From assembly GCF_900090045.1 (NCBI RefSeq), contig NC_041786.1:511501-575500 (forward strand): a stretch of DNA of 64,000 nucleotides, in the 5' to 3' direction. The stretch is from Plasmodium malariae (taxonomy: Eukaryota > Apicomplexa > Aconoidasida > Haemosporida > Plasmodiidae). Below, in pieces: positions 1-11,422 of this stretch (positions are counted from its first letter, which is position 1; the number at the start of each line of letters is the position of its first letter). A program made the translations under genes and the position numbers. Below the pieces are notes generated by a model, which searched no databases, was not told the origin of the DNA, and saw nothing but the letters and a program-made list of their open reading frames with translations.

Positions 1-532
1 AAGCGTTCATATTTGCACTTTTTAGGCAGTTCTCCAGGATACGTATTTTAATTTTTGAATATCTGAATATTTGTACATTGTCACATCTAAATATCTGCTT
101 ATTTGCTTATTTGCATATTTGTATATTTGCATATTTGCATATTTGCATACATGTATAAGTGTATGTATTCACTTAAGTATGTATGCTGTACGTGTGTATG
201 CATGAATACAAGCACATATACATGCATATAGGCATGGGTACATTGGCAAAAACAAAGGAATACATGTATTATACCCCAGTGAAACTCACATATATATATA
301 TAATACATACATGCTGATACATGCAGAACAAATATTTGTGGAGAGGTCACCATATTTATTTTTTTGCCATTTTTTTCTAATTGGCTTTTTATATTTCGTG
401 CATTTTTTCTTAACTTTCCCACAGTTTTTCTTATCATTTACGAGGCCTTGCTTTTTTCTGGTAAACATAAAGGAGTACAAAATTTATGCGTGACTTAAAA
501 CATATGTTAGGCCAAAAAAAAAGAAAAAAAAA
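1..532. other. Left-edge noncoding region with a possible minus-strand exon
   Basis: The first 300 bases are ATTTGCATATTTGTATA-type simple sequence and ATGCAT/GTAC microsatellite DNA with no supportable gene. On the minus strand from about 480 down to 350 there is a short Lys-rich open stretch that is purine-rich on that strand, as Plasmodium exons are, and it could be a first exon of a gene lying to the left. I cannot identify a family or a convincing donor. The rest is probably the upstream region of the Usb1 gene, with a poly(A) run directly before its ATG. Confidence 0.4.
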
Positions 533-1781
533 ATGCTGAATAAGGGCAACTTCAGTTCTTATATATACATCCCAGGTAGGTTAAATGAAATTAGGGAAAT
601 GAGTTTGTAAGAACTGGTTTTTACGCGGGCTTATATATACATGCATACATATATATATATATTTTTATACACGCTTCTCCCACCTGCAGTGAAATGTAAC
701 AAAAGTGTCAAAAAAAAATGCGAGCTCTGTTATGAGGTTTTGTGCAAACTAGTAGAAAAGCAATTTAGCTTATGTAATGATAAGAGGAAGAATGCAAATT
801 TTTATAACGGTAAAAATAATAGCTTAAATAAAGAAGAAATATCAAAGCATGTTTTTTACCAGCTAGATAATTTAAATCTAGGAAAAAACAAACAGAATGG
901 ACTGGAGGAAACAGATTTTAACGAACCTTTACATATAACTATAGCAGGTTCTGTGCATATAAAAAAACATATGATTGTGCCGTTTATAGAGAAAATAAAG
1001 GAAGAGTTGCAAAATCAGAGCTGGTAATAATTGGAATATAAGCAATCGAACAAGCGTCAATTTAATATTTCTGTTATTGTATTATTGTGTGAGTGTATGG
1101 GTGTATGCCTGTGTACATATATGTGCAATTGTGCACGACTGTGCTTTTTTTTTCCCCATTTGTCAGCACCGTTATTGGGAACGTTTGAATGATTATTCAT
1201 GTGTATGCATTACATATATACATGTATTTACATGCTTATGTTTGTATACCCACATCTATGCATTAATATGCCCTCTACATTTTACCTAAAGTTTTCACCT
1301 ATTTTTTAAGGATAGCGTTGACTTATATAAAAGCCAAAAACACACGAAATATTTTTGCTGCTATTCTGTGAAGTGGGATCAACAAGAACTGCACTTAAAC
1401 TCTTTAATAAATAAAATAAATGGAGTATTAGAGAAATTCGGATTATCTAACAATTATGCAAAAAGGATGTGTCATATATCATTAGCATATACTGATGTTA
1501 ACTTGGAATTTATCTTAGAAAAAAACAAATTAAATACAAAAGGAAGCTTCTGGCCAGATATAAGCGAAATAATAGAAGAATATAACTCCGAGAAGCATAC
1601 CAAGTCTGAGGTGCGTACCTCTACTGATGTGCATTCAGCAAGTAATAACGATGTTTTTTACATTTACGTTAGTCGTATTTGTGTTCGGGTTGGCAACAAA
1701 TTATATGAAATTCCGTTTAAGAGTTTTCATGATGATTTAAACTTTCTCCCGTCTGACAGCTCCTACGCTAGTAGCACATAG
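533..1781 (+). CDS. USB1: U6 snRNA phosphodiesterase Usb1 (spliced)
   Basis: This is a 2H-family 3'-to-5' exonuclease that in other eukaryotes trims the U6 snRNA oligo(U) tail and leaves a terminal phosphate; it acts in the nucleus. Exon 1 (533-575) encodes MLNKGNFSSYIYIP, matching the family's GNW..HVYVP start; an in-frame stop at 491 and the poly(A) context support this ATG. Exon 2 (690-1023) holds the first HxT motif (EPLHITIAGS) and the following helix. The last exon (from 1311 or 1316) holds the second motif (CHISLAYTD) and the family's closing strand (VRVGNKLYEIPFK). Phases between exons 2 and 3 do not join at the obvious acceptor at 1310: either a 16-nt microexon (1167-1182) intervenes, giving 287 aa, or the acceptor is at 1315, giving 280 aa. 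Human Usb1 is about 265 aa. The identification rests on motif order; the exact splicing is inferred. Confidence 0.86.
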
Positions 1782-2795
1782 GGGCAATGCATTAATATAT
1801 ATATATATATATATAATTAGAACAAGGGAATTTATAACCTTCCTATTACTATTCCATATTTAAATACAGCAAAAACTGTAATGTTTTTTTTTTATATACT
1901 ACGACCTGTATTATGGTTAAACTTTGTTATGTACAATCATACATATCGAAAATGTACGTCTTCCATTGAAGCAAAATAGATAACCCATGTAAGGACTTTT
2001 TTTTTTTTTATCATAAATAACAAGAAATGTTATGAGTAAGTTTAAATGCCTAAATAAACATTTATATTCAGCCAAATATTTTTTTCTTAATCTTTTAGAA
2101 ATAGAATGTACATTGTGTTGCGTACCTTAATATTTATTTTTTTTGTATTCATTACAGCAAAGTGCAGTTAAACTCTAATATTTTGCTGTTATGAAAAAAT
2201 AAAATATACTATATTGTAATACCCCGTACACAGATATATAAATATTTAGTAAACCCAAAGGACGGCCAGCCGATAATTTTTACGTGTTCCCCTTCATAAT
2301 GAGAATTATTATCATGCGATAGGGACAAAGTCAAGATACGCAAAAACTTTTTCGCAATCAACAGTTCCGTTCTTCCATAATGAAGTTATTTCATATATTA
2401 TTTACTCCTGATATATATATATATATATATATGCATGTTATGCTCCTTTTTCGTAAGTACGATTTTTATGAACAGTGAAAAACAACGAAACCATAACGTC
2501 AATGACTATAATATCAGTGACCAGAATAAAGTGCATATAACCCAGAAAAATAAGGCCACTGTTTTGGCGTATTTTCTGATAAAAAAAAAAATATTATATA
2601 TATATATATGCTTTTGCGTTAAATCTCATGAAAATATTAACATGAAAAATTGGTTTTAAAATGCATAAATGTATATATTATTATGTTTTTTAATTTTTTT
2701 TTTTGGTGTAAATTAATAGGTATTAAATAGATTTTACGTTAAAGTAAAAATTTTACTTTTATTTTACTTTATTTTTTCATTTATTTTAGAATATT

Positions 2796-2991
2796 TTTAC
2801 ATTTATTTTACTTTAATTTTACATTTATTTTACTTTAATTTTACATTTATTTTACTTTAATTTTACATTTATTTTACTTTAATTTTACATTTATTTTACT
2901 TTAATTTTACATTTATTTTACTTTAATTTTACATTTATTTTACTTTAATTTTACATTTATTTTACTTTATTTTTACATTTATTTTACTTTA
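2796..2991. repeat. 22-bp tandem repeat, about nine copies
   Basis: The unit TTTACATTTATTTTACTTTAAT is repeated nearly perfectly about nine times, with degenerate flanking copies to about 2755 and 3020. One strand consists only of A, C and T, so it is strongly asymmetric. No coding frame is supported. It lies upstream of the Asn-rich gene at 3740. Confidence 0.9.
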
Positions 2992-3120
2992 TTTTTATAA
3001 TTAATTTATTTTTACATTTATATTATTTATTTTTATTTGATTTTTATCTGTATATTTACTTTGTTTTATTTAATTTTTTCTTCGTCTGAGCTAAATGAAA
3101 ACAAAACAAATTTTCAACAA

Positions 3121-3281
3121 TGCATGCATTGCAGATATTGTTGCTAAGGAAAAAAGCGTCCATATTTAATGATATGCACATGTATATATAGTTATATGTA
3201 TACATTTAAATATATACATACAAAAAAATTAATATGAATATATAAATACTTATGTAGTATATATGCAAATATATGCATGCA
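3121..3281. promoter_or_regulatory. Paired TGCATGCA palindromes
   Basis: Exact TGCATGCA occurs at 3121-3128 and 3274-3281, and a shorter GCATGC core at 3484-3489. Plasmodium AP2-family factors of the AP2-EXP/AP2-Sp type are reported to bind TGCATGCA. The cluster lies 250-650 bp upstream of the gene starting at 3740, so it could be a promoter element. This is inference from motif identity; ATGCAT-type simple sequence is common here and could produce such sites by chance. Confidence 0.35.
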
Positions 3282-3288
3282 AATTTTA

Positions 3289-3414
3289 TACATACAAATA
3301 TATACATACAAATATATGCATACAAATATATACATACAAATATATACATACAAATATATACAAACAAATATATACAAACAAATATATACAAGCAAATATA
3401 TACAAACAAATATA
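3289..3414. repeat. 14-bp tandem repeat, about nine copies
   Basis: The unit ACATACAAATATAT, with single-base variants (acaaaca, gcaaata), is repeated about nine times. It opens several frames on both strands that translate to Ile/Tyr/Cys-rich strings, which I treat as artefacts. It lies about 330 bp upstream of the next start codon. Confidence 0.88.
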
Positions 3415-3739
3415 CATTTCTATATATATAATATGTACATATATATATATATATATATATATTTGCATATAAATGCTTAATGCGCATGCTATGCATTTAT
3501 AATACCCATTCGTAATTGCATATAGAGTCAAAACTCTCTTGCAGAACTTTTTTAACATTAAAAAAACATAATGACGTAGAACATAGTCAAAAAATTGAAA
3601 ATTTATGCTTTTAAATTTATACTTGTATATGGAACACATGATCGTATGTGGTATATATTCACGTTAAACCATATGCAAGTATTATATATGTACATGAATG
3701 GGCATATGTATGTGCATACATGTATATACATTCATGCTA

Positions 3740-5221
3740 ATGCAAACTTTAACTGAAGAAAAAAAAAAAATTAGGAAAATAATGAATATAAAAGATGACG
3801 AAAGTGAAAATGTAGTTAATAGCAAAAATTTGAAAAGAAATACAAAAAGAAATTTTGAAAATTTTAGAACATTCAATGATGTTGAATCGTTAAGCAGTGT
3901 TTGTGGACTGTCTTCGAATAAGAGAAGCAACGTTACCACATCGAAAGATAAGAAGTTACCTATATATGATAACAAACAATTTATAAATGACTTATGTCCG
4001 CAAAGAAACAAAAGAAAATTAGAAATAAATTTTGATGATATAACAAGAAAACAACAAAAAAAAAAATTAAGCGAAACTCCAAAAAATTATTCCTTGCCAC
4101 ATATTTTATTAAATAGTGGAAATGTCTTTGCCTCACATGAAATTAATGAACAAATCGTGAACAATTCCATCAATACGAATGGGGAAAGTCTGAATAACAA
4201 TGCATTCACATCAGAAGAATTATTGTTAAAAAATGAATCAGAAGTAGGTAAAAATTATTCCAATGAGTTGTCAATTATTCCTTTTGAAGGAAATAATAAT
4301 AATTATTATTATTACACTGCTAATAGTTTTCCCTATTATAAATGTGAAAATAATTCAGTTCTTAGCAGTAATATTAATAATAATAATACTGTGAAAAATA
4401 TTTTAAGTATATTATCAAAAAAAGATATTTTTTATAAAAATGTGTTGAAGAATCAATTAAAAAACAATAAACCGTTAATGATAAAATGTGACCAATTAAA
4501 TTTGTTACTAGGAAAATATAAGTGTGAAAATGAAAATTCAAACAATAACTTTTTTATGAATAAAAAAAATTCTGTAAGTGTTCAGGATGATAGTTACGAA
4601 TTATGGAATGATATCTTAAATAATTCTGATGTGACATTTGCTGATAATAGTACATTAAATTTAAACCCCACAAATAATAAACAGAATATTCCCTTTTTCC
4701 TAAACAACAATGATAAATTGGGTAACAGCATTAATGATTCATATTTATATAGTATATCAAATGAAAGTTTAGCTAAAGATATGTTAGGTAGCACTATTAC
4801 TAACCTGAACAGTAGTAGCACAAATGCAGAAAATAACTCCAGTTTGTATTTTGGAAAAATGAATAATTGCCACATTTCCTTCAACCAAGATATGAAAGAA
4901 ATGAAAACATGTGAAATGTTGAACTTTTGTCCAGGTGAAAGTAGTAATGTAAACGATCCAAACACTGGTGTATACTATCCTAACACTATTTCTAGTTTTA
5001 ATATAAGTGATCATGATAACACATTTAATAATGTAAGCAATGCTATTTTTGGTGTTTCAAATTTCGAGAATAATGGACACAATTTTTGCAGTAGTAATGG
5101 CCTTAGTAATTTAAATAGTATTCACTATTTCGGAAACAGTAGCAATACAGACAATTTAAATAATTCTAGTAACATGAATCGTCAAAAGGAAATAAACAAC
5201 TGCAATAGCAAAAATAAATAA
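3740..5221 (+). CDS. Asn-rich protein of unknown function, probably nuclear
   Basis: The open frame runs without interruption from an upstream Met at 3698. The residues before 3740 derive from ATGCAT/GTAC simple sequence, so I place the start at 3740 (MQTLTEEKKKIRKIM, 493 aa); 3782 (MNIKDDESEN) is an alternative with a better A-rich context. The N-terminal third carries basic clusters (NLKRNTKRN, then PQRNKRKLEINFDD and RKQQKKKL) that look like nuclear localisation signals. The rest is Asn/Ser-rich with aromatic patches (NNNNYYYYTANSFPYY). I see no signal peptide, membrane segment or known domain. It ends at TAA, followed by a poly(A) run. Codon use fits its neighbours. It is probably a conserved Plasmodium protein; its function is unknown. 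Confidence 0.75.
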   Translation: MQTLTEEKKKIRKIMNIKDDESENVVNSKNLKRNTKRNFENFRTFNDVESLSSVCGLSSNKRSNVTTSKDKKLPIYDNKQFINDLCPQRNKRKLEINFDDITRKQQKKKLSETPKNYSLPHILLNSGNVFASHEINEQIVNNSINTNGESLNNNAFTSEELLLKNESEVGKNYSNELSIIPFEGNNNNYYYYTANSFPYYKCENNSVLSSNINNNNTVKNILSILSKKDIFYKNVLKNQLKNNKPLMIKCDQLNLLLGKYKCENENSNNNFFMNKKNSVSVQDDSYELWNDILNNSDVTFADNSTLNLNPTNNKQNIPFFLNNNDKLGNSINDSYLYSISNESLAKDMLGSTITNLNSSSTNAENNSSLYFGKMNNCHISFNQDMKEMKTCEMLNFCPGESSNVNDPNTGVYYPNTISSFNISDHDNTFNNVSNAIFGVSNFENNGHNFCSSNGLSNLNSIHYFGNSSNTDNLNNSSNMNRQKEINNCNSKNK

Positions 5222-8200
5222 AACATTGATAAAAAATTATATATGACCCCAAAAAAAAAAAAAAAAAAAATGAGGTTCAGATTAAAAGGTAAATTAAGTA
5301 TTAGAAGACATATCCTTGATAATGCTCTAAAGGGTTAGTGCTTCATTTTCTTTTAATCTACAGAAACGTAATTAATACCTCTCCCTGCGCACATATCTGA
5401 TTAGCATTTGGTACACATCTGATAGTTATTTGATACATATCTGATATCATTTGGTACACATCTGATAGTTATTTGATACATATCTGATATCGTTTGATAC
5501 ATATCTGATATCGTTTGATACATATCTAATACTTATTTGTTACACATTCGAAACTATTTACACGATTGGTGAGATTAATTTTATTACATGTGTAAGCTCA
5601 TGAATTGCAAGTGCTAGTTGCTCCAACTAATTAAAAATAATTATAATACAAATTCAGTTACACCCGAAAGTTCGGAATTCATTATTTCAAACAAATAAAA
5701 TGTATTTGAAGGGATGTAATGCGAAAATTATTTTTGTGTAAGTTGTTTTGAGCTGCTTTTAGCTGTTTTCCAATTTTTTAGTTATCATGTGGTTATGATG
5801 CAAATATTTAAAAATTTGTTAATTCGAAATTTTGAAAATATGAAAATTTGCAAATTTGTAAATTAGAAAATATGAAAATTTGCAAATTAAGTTACTAATG
5901 TCTTGGGAACATGTTTAACCTGCTCCAGTTTAATATAAAACAAATTTCATAACATCAGCGGAAACACAAATATTACCATGTCAAAGAGTAATATTTTTAA
6001 TTAGCTGAAAATTTATAAGATGAAAAAAAATATAAATTATTATTATTTTTTTTTTTTTTTTATAAATGTAAAATATGTACGTGTTTATGTATGTATGTGT
6101 ACATGAACCCATTCTGTGAATGGCTACTGTGTGAAAAACACGATTTGATTCTTTTTACAGGAATCCATGTATGAATAAGATTAATGCATTTGTGCCTTAA
6201 ACAGTTAATGGTGAATTAAATTCACACCATATATCGTTATCAATTTTTTTTTTTTTTAAATAAAGTTGAAGTTACATTTAAATGATGAGCATTGATCATG
6301 CTGATTAATTAGAGAAAAAGTATTAAAAAATTTGCACCATCTTTAATTTTTTTGATTTGTTTTTTTAATTATTTAATTGTATATGTAAAAATATGTGTAC
6401 TTCTATATATATTCGGACACTTGTGCATGTATTGCTATTTACTCATCCTTATTTTAATAAATTGATTCATTGTTGCGCATTCATTGTTAAGTTCATATAT
6501 AATTCGTAGCAAGCTTTTTATATATTTATCTACGTTTTTGTCTTTTAATTTATTCTAAGCGCATTTTCTGATTCTCAATGTAAAAGACTTTCTTCTATTT
6601 ATAATTAAAAGCTTTAATAAAATAAAAATCTTATATAAATCAGTTAATTCAAAAGAAAAAAAAAAAAAAAGAGATTGCTGCTTGTGTATATATTTTTAAA
6701 CAAAAGAATTATTACAATTTTTTATTAAAAAAATCTTTTTTACGACATGTCTTCAATAATAAATTGTAAAAACATATCAATTTCGTTTATATTAATAAAA
6801 CGATTAACTTTTTGTCTCCTTTTAAGTATACATAAAAAAAAAAAAAATTAAAAATTAAAACAAGGAACGTTATTGAACAAAAATAGAAAACGGTGTTTCA
6901 CTTACTAGAAATAGCATATATGCATAATTATTCATATGAAGAGTAATTTTAAAAAAAGAAAAGCAGTTTTTTTATTTTTGGAAACTTATGCATATAGACG
7001 AATTTGGGAAAATGTAAAAATACGTGCACAATATATATATGTACACTATATGATATATATTATTGTAACGAATTAGCCCGTTTTCCATTATTGTGCTACC
7101 ACATTTTTAGAAATTATTGTAGTGCAAATTAATAAGAATTTTCAAATATGAGACATATTTATTCTTATTTTTGTAATATTATAGCTACTTTTTCAATCTA
7201 TTGTATACAATTTAAATTCACATGAAATCATTTTTTGAGGATTGAAGCTGACAAACGGTGCGAGCAATACAAATAGCCGTAAACATAGTTGTAGATGATC
7301 TTGGATATAATAGGGCATATAAAGCAAGCCACTATCTACATAAACGTATTAATACCTGGGAACAATCTTTACACTCTTTTCTATTTCTTTTTACCCTTTA
7401 GTAGTAAGCTCAATAAATATAAAATGTCACCAGTATAATTTCTTTGTCACACATACTTACATATTTACAATACAGAGCAGAAAAGCATATCATTTATTTT
7501 TAGCTGCTAGTTATATGGTAATTTATTATTTTTTTTTTTTTCCATCCTTTTTAATTTTTATATGAAAACATAATTCTGTAAAAGAGAAAGTGGATTTACT
7601 TTATAATAACGAAAGCTAAAAAATTGGTGTGTTAAACTTACTATATTTTACAGCTTCTAATTATATAAATTACAAAAAATATAAAAATTTACTTTTTCTG
7701 TGAAACTTATATTTTTATGGAATTTTTCGTAACTTTTTTGTATAAAGTTAAATTTATGCAAAATTTTCACTTAAGGAAAAGTAGTAGTAAAAGGTGGTAA
7801 TTAACATTTATACTTTATTAAAGTGTGTTATAAATAAATAAATAAATATATATATATATTATATATATATAATAAAACAAAAAAAAAAAGAAAAGAAAAA
7901 AGAAAAAAAAATCACAAAAAAACACAATGCAACAATGAAAAAATTTCTTATAAGTGAAACTTTCTTCAAAATTCATTTAATAGAAGACGCTGAAAAATAG
8001 TTATAAAGCAAAAATAGAAAAAACATAAAGTACTATGTACTAGGTTAATACTAGTGGAGAACTGTGTAGAAATATTTTAAAAATAGTTATTTTTGTATTA
8101 ATTTTACAATTTTTTTTAACATTTTAACTTTGTAAATAATTTGGACAATTTTTGCAATAATAAAAATTGACACAATTTTTACTTATAATGTGTATATATA

Positions 8201-9359
8201 TGGTACATGTATATATTTACACAAATATATACACATTTTCCTTTTAACATACCTTTTCCCATATTTCTATAACAAAAAACGAGGGAAAAAAACGATTTCG
8301 TAAATAATATTTTCTGTTTATAAATTGCTGCATTTGCTAAATGTATGCATCTTGGACGTCTAATAAAAATTATTAGAAGGCAATAAAGAAAATAAAAAAA
8401 ATAAAAAAAACAAAATCTACAAGTGATTTCTACAAAAAATATGAAAAATTATTCTATTCCATTTTTTATTTTAAATTTTAAACATAAGACTTCTGCACCT
8501 TCATATTCTGTTTATTTATTTTTTTTTTTAAATTATATTTATGTTAATAAATAAAATGTGTTAAAAAAACACGCATTTGCCATTTGCAAATAAGCAATAA
8601 CGTGTGTATTAATTTAATTCTTTTTTTTTTCTAAAAAAATATTACATATTTATTTTCTATATATTAAATTATTTACAAAAAAAAAAAAAAAAAAATTACG
8701 AAAATTTTCACTTTTGCAATTTAATTACACACATATATTTTTCTTTTTAACTATATAGAGAGTAATTGCAATAAACAAAATTTTTATGAAATTACACAAG
8801 TGCGTGCATAAAGATGGCGTAAAACAAAAGAAATAATATAATTAATTTAAAAAAAAAAACAAAAACTTTAATAATTAAAATAGTGGGGAAAAGAAAAACA
8901 AAAACTAAAATAAAAACAAAAACAATAAAAAAAATAAAATAATAAATAAAAATCTAAAGTGTTAGGTAGGCAAAAATATTAACATTTATATAGGAAAGAA
9001 AAAATATGAAGATGTCCTTTATGTATATATACATATACTCCTATTTACATATAATTGATGGATTATATAAAATTGAAAATATTAATGCATATATACATTA
9101 TAACATTTGCATACACCTTAATTTGTTATATGAAACGTAACTTTGAAAATTTATATTTTTTAGATATTAATAGTTATAAACACACTGAAAAAATTTATAA
9201 CACTAGTACGTTAATTTAGAGTTGCATATTAGGTAAATTAGCGAATCATTCATGTTGCGTTAAGAGCGTAAAATAATAAAATACTGTAAAGTTTTATACA
9301 TAATTATATAAATACACATGTACGTATGTATTTACGTACATATATGTTTTTAAACTGAG

Positions 9360-9392
<33 letters not shown>

Positions 9393-10486
9393 TTTTTTTT
9401 TTCTTTTAAAAATAGAAGTTAATTGCGTAAAAGGAAAAATATGTACCAAATTGTTAAATTACCTGTCTGTAATTATACAAAGATATACATTTTAACACTA
9501 TGTAGAAAGTAAAAAGTTTATTTCGTACTGTTTAGTTCCACGTAGTAAAATGTAATTCAGAATAATTCAGTACATTTTTAATTGTTTATTTTAAATTTTG
9601 CATCGTACATTTATATATATATATATATATAATATATACATATATATGTATATGGATGTATATATTATTTTTTCTTTCTTTTTTTCTTTTATGCACTTTC
9701 ATTTAAAACATCTATAATTACTATTAATTATAATTAGAAACTAGTGTGAAGGCACATTTAATAGGGTGTACCCGTAAATAAGTACTTAAATATTTATATA
9801 TATATATAATATTACTATTATTCTGTTCGCCTTTTTTTTTTTATCTTTGTTTTCCACAATTTAGAGGGGTGCGTCTTATTTATATATATTATTTTTGTTA
9901 ATTTTGGTACGTTTACATATTATGCAAAACTTCTATTATTTTTTCATATTTTTTTATTTTATTTATATATAGTTAAGTAATTTACATACATTTTTGTATT
10001 ATTTGTATGCTATTTTTAGTAACATGATATATATATATATAAGAATACATACATACATATACATATAAGTATGTACATTTTATTTCAATCATAATTGCAT
10101 GTTTAAGTAGAGAAAATAAGAAGCATATTTGTAAAAACGTGAAAAGTTATTATAGTGACAATCGTAATACTTTAAGTTGAAGTAACAAATACTTTTTATG
10201 TAAATTTAAAAATAGTATATTCTTTTTTTTAACATGACATATGCAATAAGATAAATGCAATATTTTCACAGAATTATTATAAGAATTATTTATTTATTTT
10301 ATTTTTTATTTTTATGCTTTCTGTTTTTTCGTATTTCGTTCTTGATTATGTGTTTATGCATTTATTTTTTTTTTCAATTTTTTTTCTTTTCTTAAGATTT
10401 TTTCCTTTATTCACATAACACGTGATGCATAATATGTATATTCCATTTGCATAATGCTTTGTGTTCACAGAATATAATACAAATTT

Positions 10487-10517
<31 letters not shown>

Positions 10518-11422
10518 CATACATATAATATATGTAGAAATACGTACACTTTCATTTATTCTTTATATACCTTTTTTATTTCATTTAACATTTTTTTTTT
10601 TTTTTTTTTGTTTATATTACTATGCGTCTAAGTATGATTTTACTTAAACAAATATTATTTTTTTTATTTTTTAATTGATGAATTTATATTAACGTGTAAA
10701 GGAAAATAGCATTTGCACATAAAGATATATACTGTACTAAGTAGTTATTTTTTCTTTTTTTTTTCAATATTTAAAATATAAAATCAGGGGGAAGAGAAGG
10801 AGTATTTAATTAAGTGATACTTTTATCGCATCATTTTTTATTGAATGAGGAATGAAAGTTTCTTAAATTAGAAGAAGTTGTAATTATTATTCTAACATAC
10901 CGAGCAAAAAAGAAATAGAAATAAGAGTATATTTTTTGAAATAGTTATTTTCTATATATGGAACTTTAGGAAATTTTTTTTTTTTTTTTTTTTTTGGTCA
11001 TCTTGATAATTCAAAACTAATCATTAAAATATACGGGAAAATGTAATATATTTATATACGTATTATAATACACACACAGTTTATTGTAATTAATGTTTAA
11101 AACTCTCAGCTATATATATAACCAAAAAGCATCCATATTTGATATTTAAATGTGCACATATATACATATATATATATGTATACACGTACATATGTATGCA
11201 TAAAAAATGAGCGTTTATTTCTTATCATTTTACACTTCTTTCGTCTTATAGAACAAAATAAAAAAAAAAAAAGACGAATAAAATGGAATATGAATTGAAT
11301 GCTTTAATGACAACAATTTGATTTTTACCTGAGCATGCAATATGTGCATATATAAATATATATATATACATATAAATAAATAGATAAAAGTAAACAATAA
11401 TGTAAATTTTTTTTTTTTTTAG
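5222..11422. other. 6.2 kb region with no clear gene; must contain exon 1 of the RING-CH/FHA gene
   Basis: No open frame here has coding character. The content is poly(A)/poly(T) runs, (TA)n tracts (for example near 9360 and 9613), GTAC/ATGCAT microsatellites, and the degenerate repeat at 5391-5545. A very short open frame at 5270-5338 begins MRFRLKGKLSIRRH. A somewhat less AT-rich island at about 7225-7345 stands out by eye but has no recognisable RNA or protein motif. Because the gene at 11423 begins in mid-codon after an acceptor, its first exon must lie in this interval; I could not fix it. Confidence 0.55.
5391..5545. repeat. Degenerate tandem repeat of about 18 bp
   Basis: Imperfect copies of TTTGATACATATCTGATA (variants TTTGGTACACATCTGATA and GTTATTTGATACATATCT) follow one another about eight times. 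It lies just downstream of the Asn-rich gene, possibly in its 3' UTR or terminator region. Confidence 0.75.

Larger units (their letters stand above)
1782..3739. other. Intergenic region, two minisatellites, one doubtful small ORF
   Basis: This separates Usb1 from the next plus-strand gene. It holds (TA)n tracts, a 22-bp and a 14-bp tandem repeat (listed separately) and paired TGCATGCA palindromes. An ORF at 2468-2659 begins MNSEKQRNHNVNDYN and is less repetitive than its surroundings. It could be a small exon, but its C-terminal half degenerates into poly(A)/(TA)n-derived sequence and I see no family match. Confidence 0.5.

Noticed and set aside
6283..6310. C/D-box snoRNA candidate (ATGATGA followed by CTGA)
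   Set aside because: The boxes are only about 15 bases apart, with no second box D at a usable distance and no terminal stem.
5222..11422. Centromere
   Set aside because: The region is AT-rich and long, but lacks the compact, uniformly repetitive core of Plasmodium centromeres, and K13-linked DNA is not centromeric in P. falciparum as I recall. A CenH3 ChIP would decide.
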